A stretch of DNA of 5,964 nucleotides from the NCBI GenBank assembly GCA_900769175.1, contig CAAGFP010000120.1, positions 1-5,964 of the forward strand, written 5' to 3'. Under the pieces are notes generated by a model, which saw nothing but the letters and a program-made list of their open reading frames with translations, was not told where the DNA came from and searched no databases. Positions 1 through 5,475 of the stretch are shown here, piece after piece (within the stretch, counting starts at the first letter, position 1; every line of letters starts with the position of its first letter). Made by a program: the position numbers and the translations under genes. Source of the DNA: Lachnospiraceae bacterium. GTDB taxonomy: Bacteria > Bacillota > Clostridia > Lachnospirales > Lachnospiraceae.

Positions 1-18
1 ACGACGCTCTTCCGATCT
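1..18 (+). other. Illumina adapter remnant, not genomic
   Basis: These 18 bases are identical to the 3' end of the Illumina TruSeq/universal read-1 adapter, which ends GCTCTTCCGATCT. The sequence from base 19 on reads directly as the inside of a TrpB-like coding region, so the adapter-to-genome junction lies at 18/19. This is an untrimmed library adapter at the contig end and should be masked. A chance 18-base match at the exact end of a contig is very unlikely. Confidence 0.95.
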
Positions 19-19
19 C

Positions 20-331
20 GGATACATGGAAGCTACCTCCGTGGAGCAGACATCCGTATTTGCAGCAGCCGAATTCTTTGCAAGGGCTGAAGGTATTCTC
101 CCTGCACCCGAGAGTTCACACGCCATTCGCGTGGCAATCGACGAGGCTCTGAAGTGTAAGGAAACCGGAGAAGAAAAGAATATTCTCTTTGGCTTAACCG
201 GAACAGGCTATTTCGATATGATTGCTTATGAGAAATACCATGATGGCAAGATGACCGACTATATTCCTACCGATGCCGATCTTCAGACAGGCTTTGACGG
301 AATTCCGAAATTCCCCGGAAATGAATTCTAG
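20..331 (+). CDS. TrpB-like (TrpB2-type) PLP-dependent enzyme, C-terminal part
   Basis: This is the C-terminal end of a TrpB2-type tryptophan synthase beta-like protein. It is truncated at its 5' side by the contig end, so the ATG at 26 is internal; the frame also reads Gly-Tyr just before it. The visible part (about 104 residues) starts GYMEATSVEQTSVF, then has EGILPAPESSHAIRVAIDEA and a later ILFGLTGTGYFDM stretch. These match the C-terminal pattern of TrpB2, where EGI-PAPE-HA is followed by a glycine-rich segment near the PLP phosphate region. TrpB enzymes condense indole with L-serine to give tryptophan, but TrpB2 members are often found without TrpA and their physiological role is less settled. 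The PLP lysine would lie upstream of the window. The gene stops at a TAG and is followed by the shared terminator at 383-420. No tryptophan operon neighbours are visible, since everything downstream runs on the other strand. Confidence 0.85.
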   Translation, partial: GYMEATSVEQTSVFAAAEFFARAEGILPAPESSHAIRVAIDEALKCKETGEEKNILFGLTGTGYFDMIAYEKYHDGKMTDYIPTDADLQTGFDGIPKFPGNEF

Positions 332-382
332 AAATAATGCAGACTCATTAGACCGGAACAGAATTATTTATCCGTAACTAAA

Positions 383-420
383 AATCCCCGGATTTATTGT
401 CATCAGTAAACCCGGGGATT
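383..420. terminator. Bidirectional intrinsic terminator between convergent genes
   Basis: AATCCCCGG (383-391) pairs perfectly with CCGGGGATT (412-420). After one A·C mismatch the stem continues as TTTA (393-396) with TAAA (407-410), leaving a loop of about 10 bases. On the - strand the stem runs into TTTTT (from A380-A384), a standard U-tract that ends the leftward operon 2 bp after the stop of the small gene. On the + strand it is followed by CTTTATT, a weaker tract, which would serve the TrpB-like gene. Confidence 0.88.
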
Positions 421-422
421 CT

Positions 423-647
423 TTATTCCAACACATCAAAAGCAGTTCCGCATGCCCAGGGACTTCCCACATCACATCTTCCGTGATGATACTGCCTGGA
501 AATCACTTCACCCTTTTCCGTGTTCTTCCCGTCAACAACATTCACCTTAATTCTGCTGTCTCCGGCTGTTGTATAGCCATCCAGGAGGGCAATCACTGCA
601 TCTATATCTTCCTGCATTGCAACGTTCTTTTCCCCGTTTTCATTCAT
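423..647 (-). CDS. Small conserved-looking protein of unknown function (74 aa)
   Basis: A 74-residue protein that I cannot assign to a named family. The start is well supported: AAGGAG lies 7 bases upstream of the ATG. The N-terminal 25 residues (QEDIDAVIALLDGY) look like an amphipathic helix. The middle is short and basic/polar (SRIKVNVVDGKN). The last third is distinctive: RQYHHGRCDVGSPWACGTAF, with His54, His55, Cys58 and Cys66. There is no signal peptide or membrane segment, so it is probably cytoplasmic. It lies 64 bp after the leucine-rich-repeat gene with no clear promoter between, and its stop abuts the shared terminator, so it is probably the last gene of the leftward operon. The close-set His and Cys residues could bind a metal, but that is only inference. 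A good ribosome binding site and terminator make a real gene likely. Confidence 0.75.
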   Translation of the reverse strand: MNENGEKNVAMQEDIDAVIALLDGYTTAGDSRIKVNVVDGKNTEKGEVISRQYHHGRCDVGSPWACGTAFDVLE

Positions 648-652
648 ACGCT

Positions 653-660
653 GTCTCCTT
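653..660 (-). promoter_or_regulatory. Strong Shine-Dalgarno site for the 74-aa gene
   Basis: On the - strand this reads AAGGAGAC and is followed by five further bases before the ATG at 647. The AAGGAG core to ATG spacing is 7 bases, which is near ideal. It fixes the start of the small gene and argues that this short frame is translated. Confidence 0.8.
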
Positions 661-711
661 ACCTATGCTCCCTTGTAACCCCTCTCTATCGCAAATCCAA
701 TACCGACTCCT

Positions 712-1578
712 TTACAGCTCCAGGTCATCAAAATATTCAGAAATGAGATCTTCGTCAGATTCGCATTCCATCAAAAAAGCTCTTATCTCCGGTTCCTCAC
801 TCGGTAATCGTCCCAATAATTCCTGACGTGATAGCACCTTGAATCCTCCGATTCTCTGCCAGATTTTGAAGTATCTCACATCACGACTATACATTGTTTC
901 TATATCTGTAAGCATCTCCAATGCAAGCTTCCAAGCCTTCAAAAGATAGGCCGAGATTTTCTCTTCTGTTTCCTTCTCCAGCCTTTCCCCGTATAACATG
1001 CGTTGTAACCCAAGCGCTATTTTGCTTTTTTGACGTTCTCTGACAAATCCTGCCTGTTGGTCATCCACGTCCTCTATATCGAACCATCCGATAAAAGCCG
1101 GTTCAAATCCATAGGAATCTTCTCTTTCCAGAAACTGAAGCAATGCTCTATCGTATTCTTTCAGCCAATCCCATTGACCTTGCAAATCTCCTGCAAGCTC
1201 AGGTTCTACCGGATGTTCCTCCATAAAAACTACCATGGAAGCCAAAAAATAAGGAATTCCCTCATAAATTCCTTCTGCGCCGGAAAAATTCACTCGCTTC
1301 AAATTGTGACATCCCAGAAATACCTTCTTCCCGAAAACAATTTGTTTTGTCGGCATCACAATTTCCTGCAGCTTCTTCATATGCGCAAATGCCCAGTCTT
1401 CAATCCGCTTTATCCCATCAGGCAATACCAACCGCTCAACCTCGCGACAACTCAAAAAAGCCTTTGCACCTATCACCGATAGCGGCTTCCCATCCACATC
1501 ATTTGGCAAAACAACATTTCTGGCATTCCCCTCGTATTTCACTAATTTTGCTATTCCGTTCTGTTCAACCGTTCTCAT
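712..1578 (-). CDS. Leucine-rich repeat protein (BspA/LRR_5 type) with unknown helical C-terminal domain
   Basis: A 288-residue protein. Residues about 20-97 form roughly three BspA-like (LRR_5) repeats with the typical rhythm: VVLPNDVDGKPLSVIGAKAF, then LVLPDGIKRIEDWAF, then EIVMPTKQIVFGKKVF, each followed by a short SC/HM/GC-x-L turn. This fold is a protein-binding solenoid. Residues about 130-288 are rich in charged residues and predicted helix, contain WDWLKEYDRALLQFL, and end in a very acidic tail (ECESDEDLISEYFDDLEL). I do not recognise that domain. Unlike many BspA-type proteins there is no signal peptide, anchor or membrane segment, so it is probably cytosolic. The gene begins 10 bp after the hemZ stop. 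Its only ribosome-binding candidate is a weak AAAGAG overlapping the end of hemZ, which suggests translational coupling. A role as an intracellular binding or scaffold protein is inference; it may have nothing to do with tetrapyrroles. Confidence 0.85.
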   Translation of the reverse strand: MRTVEQNGIAKLVKYEGNARNVVLPNDVDGKPLSVIGAKAFLSCREVERLVLPDGIKRIEDWAFAHMKKLQEIVMPTKQIVFGKKVFLGCHNLKRVNFSGAEGIYEGIPYFLASMVVFMEEHPVEPELAGDLQGQWDWLKEYDRALLQFLEREDSYGFEPAFIGWFDIEDVDDQQAGFVRERQKSKIALGLQRMLYGERLEKETEEKISAYLLKAWKLALEMLTDIETMYSRDVRYFKIWQRIGGFKVLSRQELLGRLPSEEPEIRAFLMECESDEDLISEYFDDLEL

Positions 1579-1588
1579 CTGATTCTAC

Positions 1589-3031
1589 TTACTCTTTTAG
1601 CAGCCTTCTTTTTCGTTCAATCATTTCCTCAATCTTTTCGATATAGAGATTCACTTCTTTCACATTCTCACACCGCTCGATACGTCCGTCCGGGAACACT
1701 CGCTTGGTAATCGCTCCCGCTCCCAAAGCTACAATAGTCTGCACCTCCTCCATGATGAGAATGTTGTACAGTCCCAGCTTATCCGGCTTAGCATAACCTA
1801 CGTTTTCAAAATTACCGGACATATTTTTCTGACGATAAAGATAGTATGGCTTCAGCCCCAGCTTCTCGGCGCCTTCGGCTGCAATCCGCATGGTTTCGTC
1901 CGTATTGCACAGCATGGAGACACCGTTTTCCTGCACCCACTGATTCAGCTTTGAAGCCCTCTTGATGGCCAGGGAGTGCACTGTAAGACTGTCCGGTGCC
2001 AGCTCTGCCACCCGGTCTATGGTATGCTGTACATCCTCTTTGTTTTCTCCTGGCAGTCCCAGAATCAGATCCATGTTAATATTGTCAAATCCCACCTCTC
2101 GTGCAAGCGCATAGGCTGCTTCCACCTGCTCCACACTGGCGCGCCTGCCAATCAGATCCAGGGTTTCCTGCTTCATGGTCTGCGGATTGACGGAAATTCT
2201 GGTTACCCCGTGGCCAAAAAGCACCTTCAGCTTCTCTTCGGTGATGCTGTCAGCCCGTCCGGCCTCCACGGTAAACTCCCGCACCGTGCTGAAATCAAAG
2301 AGTTCCTTCAGTCTTCCTATCAGTCTGTCCAGCTGCTCCGGCTCCAGGGTGGTTGGAGTGCCTCCTCCGATATAAACCGTATCCAGAATTTTATTCGCAT
2401 AAGCATCTGCCACGAATTCCATTTCCCGAATCAGACAGTCAATGTATTCATCCACCAGCTTCCGATACCCGGCGATAGGGTAAGAGGTAAAGGAACAGTA
2501 CAGACAGGTCGTAGGACAAAAAGGGATGCCGATATAGAGGCTGTACCCATCTTCGTAGTGAATCTGCGAGAGCAATTCTCTCTCCCGCTGTGCAATCTCT
2601 ATGGACAGCTCTGCCTTCTGCCTGCTGACATAGTGCTTGTCCTGATAAAAGGCAATGATTTCCTCCTTACTCTTTCCCGCCTCCAACATGCCATAGGCAA
2701 GCTTTGTGGGACGAATCCCTGTCAGATTTCCCCAGGGAAGCTGTTTCCCTGTCACCTCCGCAAGGGTTCGGTAAAGAAATCTCTTGAAGGAATCTTTATT
2801 CTGCGTTTCTCCATTTACGGTCTGCCAGGAAAAACTGCGATTTCCTATTGTAATGACACCGTTTTCTTCCTCCAGCCCTATGGTCATTCCAATGTCATCT
2901 GTCAGTTCTGCTCTCTTTGCAGCACTTGTCTCCGGTGTCAAAACCCTGACCTGCTCCTCCGGATAAAAAGCTCTGACAAGGGAGTTCACATCATATTCCA
3001 AATTTTCTCTGTTTACTTCAACTACCAGCAT
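1589..3031 (-). CDS. hemZ: HemZ, oxygen-independent coproporphyrinogen III dehydrogenase-type radical SAM protein
   Basis: A complete 480-residue HemZ family protein, near the usual family length. Residues 1-160 are the HemZ-specific N-terminal extension, including PWGNLTGIRPTKL (about 99-111). The radical SAM core starts near 163 with YIGIPFCPTTCLYCSF; Cys172, Cys176 and Cys179 form the CxxxCxxC motif that binds the 4Fe-4S cluster and S-adenosylmethionine. GGGTPT follows at 222-227. RISVNPQTM (278-286) and YYLYRQKNMSGNFENVGY (396-413) are HemZ/HemN-group signatures. The family is annotated as decarboxylating coproporphyrinogen III to protoporphyrinogen IX without oxygen. Many HemN relatives (HemW and others) have heme-trafficking or unknown roles, and many gut Firmicutes lack full heme synthesis, so the substrate here is not certain. 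The ATG is preceded by CAGGA with 6-base spacing. It lies 24 bp after the MBL gene, in an apparent operon. No key residue is missing. Confidence 0.94.
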   Translation of the reverse strand: MLVVEVNRENLEYDVNSLVRAFYPEEQVRVLTPETSAAKRAELTDDIGMTIGLEEENGVITIGNRSFSWQTVNGETQNKDSFKRFLYRTLAEVTGKQLPWGNLTGIRPTKLAYGMLEAGKSKEEIIAFYQDKHYVSRQKAELSIEIAQRERELLSQIHYEDGYSLYIGIPFCPTTCLYCSFTSYPIAGYRKLVDEYIDCLIREMEFVADAYANKILDTVYIGGGTPTTLEPEQLDRLIGRLKELFDFSTVREFTVEAGRADSITEEKLKVLFGHGVTRISVNPQTMKQETLDLIGRRASVEQVEAAYALAREVGFDNINMDLILGLPGENKEDVQHTIDRVAELAPDSLTVHSLAIKRASKLNQWVQENGVSMLCNTDETMRIAAEGAEKLGLKPYYLYRQKNMSGNFENVGYAKPDKLGLYNILIMEEVQTIVALGAGAITKRVFPDGRIERCENVKEVNLYIEKIEEMIERKRRLLKE

Positions 3032-3055
3032 CTGTTTTCCTGCCGCCTTTTTATA

Positions 3056-3730
3056 TTATCCCAAAAATGCATTATACTTTTTCTCATGCTCGATTGTGGT
3101 GCTCTCCCCATGCCCCGGATATACCTTAGTATCCTCCGGCAACACTAACAGCTTCTCCCTGATGGAACGCACCAGTGTCCCCATACTTCCCGTTGGAAAA
3201 TCCGTTCTACCCACGGACTCTGCAAAAAGTGTATCTCCCGACACCAGAAAACCTGCTTCCTCCACATAATAGCAACAGCCTCCGGCAGTATGACCGGGAG
3301 TGAAGATTACCTTGAAGGTTATTCCTGCCAGCGTTATCTCCTCGCCGTCCTTTACATACACATCAGCTGACGTGACACAGGGTCTTCCCGCCTGCTCAGA
3401 TACATTTTTGTGTGCATCCCGAAGGAGCTCTCTCTCTGCCTCGGAAGCATAGACTTTTACGGGTCTGTCATCCCCCTCAGTGGCATCACATTCTGCTGCC
3501 GCATTCGCAGCATTCCTCAATTCATCCAGCCCCCAGATATGGTCAAAATGTCCATGGGTCAACAGAATTCCTGCCACACGGAATCCATTTCTTCTAAGTG
3601 CGTCATAAATCGCCGTCCCCTTATCTGCCGGATCAACCACAACACACTCCTTTTCTCCCTCACGATACATGAAATAACAGTTGGTCTGGCATACACCCAT
3701 TACCATTCTGCCTATCTTAATCTCTGACAT
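3056..3730 (-). CDS. MBL-fold metallohydrolase, glyoxalase II/YcbL-like
   Basis: A complete 224-residue metallo-beta-lactamase-fold hydrolase, the usual size of the short glyoxalase-II-like (YcbL/GloB-related) group that lacks the long C-terminal substrate-binding domain. All metal ligands are visible: the HxHxDH motif in THGHFDH (His59, His61, Asp63, His64), His147 in TPGHTAGG, Asp166 in VSGDTLF, and His207 in YPGHGEST. These bind a two-metal centre. Members hydrolyse thioesters such as S-lactoylglutathione or act on related compounds, but the substrate of clostridial members is generally unknown. There is a slightly long, Ala- and acid-rich insertion at about 72-90. No signal peptide is seen, so it is cytoplasmic. 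It is the first gene of the leftward run, 24 bp before hemZ, a pairing I recall as common in clostridia. The start is supported by GGGAGGAAGAGGA directly upstream. Confidence 0.92.
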   Translation of the reverse strand: MSEIKIGRMVMGVCQTNCYFMYREGEKECVVVDPADKGTAIYDALRRNGFRVAGILLTHGHFDHIWGLDELRNAANAAAECDATEGDDRPVKVYASEAERELLRDAHKNVSEQAGRPCVTSADVYVKDGEEITLAGITFKVIFTPGHTAGGCCYYVEEAGFLVSGDTLFAESVGRTDFPTGSMGTLVRSIREKLLVLPEDTKVYPGHGESTTIEHEKKYNAFLG

Positions 3731-3749
3731 TCCTCTTCCTCCCTGTCTT

Positions 3750-3777
3750 AATATATCTGTCTTTATATATCCGTCAA
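3750..3777 (-). promoter_or_regulatory. Probable sigma-A promoter of the MBL-hemZ operon
   Basis: On the - strand TTGACG (3777-3772) is followed after 16 bases by TATATT (3755-3750), both close to the sigma-A consensus. Transcription would start near 3743, immediately at the purine-rich GGGAGG ribosome binding site. That gives a leader of only about 12 bases before the ATG at 3730, which is short but workable. The site lies between the decayed Rpn gene and the MBL gene, where a promoter is expected. It is predicted by eye only. Confidence 0.55.
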
Positions 3778-3795
3778 ATAGTGATTATCCGCAGT

Positions 3796-4359
3796 TCATT
3801 CGGATGCATCAGCCATTCCATTACCGGTTGCCAATTCCTTTAGTTTTTCAATGGAAATGCCTGTAAAAGTCATGATTTCTTCCAAAGGTTTATTCGCAAG
3901 CATCATATTTTGGGCAACCAGATACGTTCCCTGCTCTATTCCTTTCTCTATTCCTTTCTCTATTCCTTTCTCTATTCCACGCTCCAGTCCCTGCTCATAT
4001 TCCTCCTTGCGTATCAGCTTCTCTCTCTGCTCCCATGTGTAATCCAGATGTGTCATCTTTTTCACCTCATCCTTCCTTGTCCGGAAAAAATCCTCCAGAA
4101 TGTGTTTCCTGATACAATCCTCGATTGCGGTATCCACCGCTTCCTCCACGTTCCTGTTCTGTTTCTGATACTCCCGCACCTTCTCCACAAAATAAGTGTA
4201 GCCCTCCAGCACCGGCGACCTTTTCTTCAAACCCTGATTATGGTTCGGGTTAATGTTATATACCTTGCAGACTACTTCAATCTCCGGTTCCTCCGTTTCA
4301 CGTCAGAAGGCCCGGGACAGCCTCATCTCCTCGAACTCAGGTCTTTTCTGTAATCCATT
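3796..4359 (-). pseudogene. Rpn-family (PD-(D/E)XK) recombination-promoting nuclease/putative transposase, C-terminal remnant
   Basis: The translation matches the C-terminal half of Rpn/PDDEXK-type nuclease-transposases common in Lachnospiraceae. Key stretches are EPEIEVVCKVYNINPNHNQ, then YTYFVEKVREYQKQN, VDTAIEDCIRKHILEDFF, a (GIEK)n linker and a terminal helix (IEKLKEL). The catalytic N-terminal PD-(D/E)XK domain is absent. Similarity continues upstream past any start codon: NGLQKRPEFEEMRLSRAF (up to about 4359) resembles the family's usual NG...LRLSDAF stretch. A TGA at 4303-4305 then interrupts the frame. The TTG at 4230 would give a 144-residue product, but it lies inside the conserved region and has no ribosome binding site, so I do not treat it as a true start. 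The fragment is joined in frame to a truncated transposase on its 5' side. Active members promote RecA-independent recombination; this copy should be inactive. Confidence 0.82.
3934..3978 (-). repeat. 12-bp tandem repeat encoding GIEK units
   Basis: On the + strand CTCTATTCCTTT occurs three times perfectly (3934-3945, 3946-3957, 3958-3969), followed by a 9-base partial copy (CTCTATTCC, 3970-3978). In the Rpn remnant the repeat encodes Glu-Lys-Gly-Ile units in the helical linker before the C-terminal tail. Glu/Lys/Gly repeats at this place are a recurring feature of the family. Since the unit is a multiple of three, copy-number change keeps the frame. Confidence 0.93.
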
Positions 4360-4809
4360 GCCGGAAGGTGGATTGTGATGGTCGTTATCATCCTCTTTTT
4401 TATCGGGCTTATTCTCCTGAAGCAGATACTCGTTTGCTTCCATGAGCATTTTTGCACTGATTCGCTTTCTGAAAAGAACCAGCGTACTCGCATCAAATGG
4501 TGGAGTTTCCTGATAACCCGGCAGACCGATGAAATACTGCAGATAGGGATTTTCCGTTATCTGCTGCACAAGTTCTCTGTCTGAATACTGGAACCTGGTC
4601 TGAATAATCAGGGTACCAAGAGCCATACGCAAAGGCTTTGCGACATTCCTGGTCTTGCTTTGGAAAAGATGCTTATATTTCTTTTCGAACACATCCCACG
4701 GGATCATATCTGCCATCTTGATCCAACGGTTTTCGGGATTCATATGCAATCCCATCGGCTGGTTGAAATCGAGGAAGGAGGATTGTAACTTGTTGTCTGA
4801 TTTATACAT
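4306..4809 (-). pseudogene. IS5/IS1182-like transposase, N-terminal fragment
   Basis: The start is the ATG at 4809 with AGGAG 7 bases upstream; the TTG further up at 4839 is not needed. Residues about 57-117 (AKPLRMALGTLIIQTRFQYS through FIGLPGYQETPPFDASTLVL to FRKRI) are the DUF772-type N-terminal domain of IS5/IS1182-like transposases. A Lys/Asp-rich linker follows (NKPDKKEDDNDHHNPPSG). In intact relatives the catalytic domain begins after this linker with a DATCAP-type first Asp. Here the frame instead runs into Rpn-like sequence at about 4359 and stops at the TGA at 4303-4305. No DDE catalytic residue is present, so the product cannot transpose. About 150 residues are transposase; an intact copy would be several hundred residues. 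Confidence 0.85.
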
Positions 4810-4945
4810 TTTTAGCTCCTGTATGGTAGTTATTTTCAAAATACTTGCGTGAAAATCGAATCGTGGAATTCGATTTCTTTACAATTTATTTTACCATACA
4901 TGGCGGAAGAATGCAGTAAAATCAATGATTTTAGGCTGTATTTTT
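4360..4945 (-). mobile_element. Truncated insertion sequence (one end plus 5' half of transposase)
   Basis: This span covers the transposase fragment and its upstream region. The inner boundary (about 4360) is where transposase linker sequence changes to Rpn-like sequence. The outer boundary is uncertain: the non-coding stretch reaches the immunity-like gene at 4977, and the true IS end probably lies somewhere in 4900-4950, for example near GGCTGTATTTTTG (4934-4946). No matching inverted repeat or target duplication can be found, because the other end of the element is gone. Confidence 0.55.
4820..4900 (-). promoter_or_regulatory. Nested inverted repeats in the transposase leader
   Basis: An outer inverted repeat, TGTATGGTA (4820-4828) with TACCATACA (4892-4900), encloses an inner one, AAATCGAAT (4853-4861) with ATTCGATTT (4868-4876, loop of 6). 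Both are perfect over 9 bases. In the transposase mRNA the outer stem ends exactly at the AGGAG ribosome binding site, overlapping its first A. Such leader structures in insertion sequences are known to limit translation from read-through transcripts. That role here is inference. Confidence 0.6.
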
Positions 4946-4977
4946 GTTAATCAGCAGACACTAAATAAACTTTTATT

Positions 4978-5469
4978 TTATCTCTTTTCATACATTGTAA
5001 TACACAATCCTAGTTCACCCATAAGCTCATAACCTAACTCAACCACTATAGATTTATCAGGAAATAACTGATTAACCCTCATTTGCCAAAAATAGCACAA
5101 AACTTCTCCAAAATGATTTATAACTTCATCGCTACATGGTAATTGAGAATTATCGCCAAGAAAAAAATCTCCTAATGACCATGAATTAATAGCCATTTCA
5201 ATATCTTTCTTACAATAATTATATTTTTCTTCGAGTTTTTCAACCATCATAATCAATTCTTCATCATCACAAGCATTTCCAAGAAACATCTTGATAAATA
5301 CATAGTCCTTAACACAAATTATTTCTGGGCAAAATAATGCAGCTGCAGCAAGAGTCCCATCCATTTGGTTTTTAAATAATCCATAGTGAACTATATCTTC
5401 TACCCATTCAGAATCCTTAATTTTTTGTTTTATATTATTATCAACAATACTATTATATTTCTTTATCAT
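4978..5469 (-). CDS. Putative immunity protein (163 aa), family not identified
   Basis: An acidic, soluble 163-residue protein with no signal peptide or convincing membrane segment. Notable stretches are SEWVEDIVHYGL (20-31), DGTLAAAALFCPEI (37-50), INSWSLGDFFLGDN (94-107), FGEVLCYFWQMRVNQLFPDK (120-139) and the C-terminal VVELGYELMGELGLCITMYE (142-161). I do not recognise a named family. The start ATG lies only 6 bases after the stop of the upstream gene and its weak ribosome site (GGTGAT) overlaps that stop, which implies coupled translation. The DNA is AT-rich (hand count about 32% G+C over 5041-5100, against about 52% in a hemZ stretch). Size, acidity, coupling and position directly after a toxin-tip-like C-terminus fit an immunity protein for that toxin. 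The function is inferred from context only. Confidence 0.62.
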   Translation of the reverse strand: MIKKYNSIVDNNIKQKIKDSEWVEDIVHYGLFKNQMDGTLAAAALFCPEIICVKDYVFIKMFLGNACDDEELIMMVEKLEEKYNYCKKDIEMAINSWSLGDFFLGDNSQLPCSDEVINHFGEVLCYFWQMRVNQLFPDKSIVVELGYELMGELGLCITMYEKR

Positions 5470-5475
5470 TTAATA

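Noticed and set aside
26..28. ATG as the true start of the TrpB-like gene
   Set aside because: The frame stays open to the adapter junction and the residues before it (Gly-Tyr) fit the family. The gene is cut by the contig end.
1030..1482. 150-codon open frame on the + strand
   Set aside because: Antisense to the leucine-rich-repeat gene, with no ribosome binding site and an atypical composition.
1976..3148. 390-codon open frame on the + strand
   Set aside because: It lies opposite hemZ and the end of the MBL gene, whose motifs and ribosome sites are clear. Its translation is Cys/Leu/His-rich and has no recognisable domain.
3934..3978. CRISPR-like repeats
   Set aside because: The copies are 12 bp, adjacent with no spacers, and lie within a coding remnant.
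3796..4230. Rpn fragment as an intact 144-residue gene starting at TTG 4230
   Set aside because: Family similarity continues upstream of the TTG to and beyond the TGA at 4303, there is no ribosome binding site, and the nuclease domain is missing.
3910..4353. 147-codon open frame on the + strand with repeated FLYS units
   Set aside because: The repeats are the complement of the GIEK-encoding tandem repeat. The frame is a shadow of the Rpn remnant.
4810..4839. Transposase start at TTG 4839
   Set aside because: The extra residues include the translated ribosome binding site (AGGAG), which is correctly spaced for the ATG at 4809.
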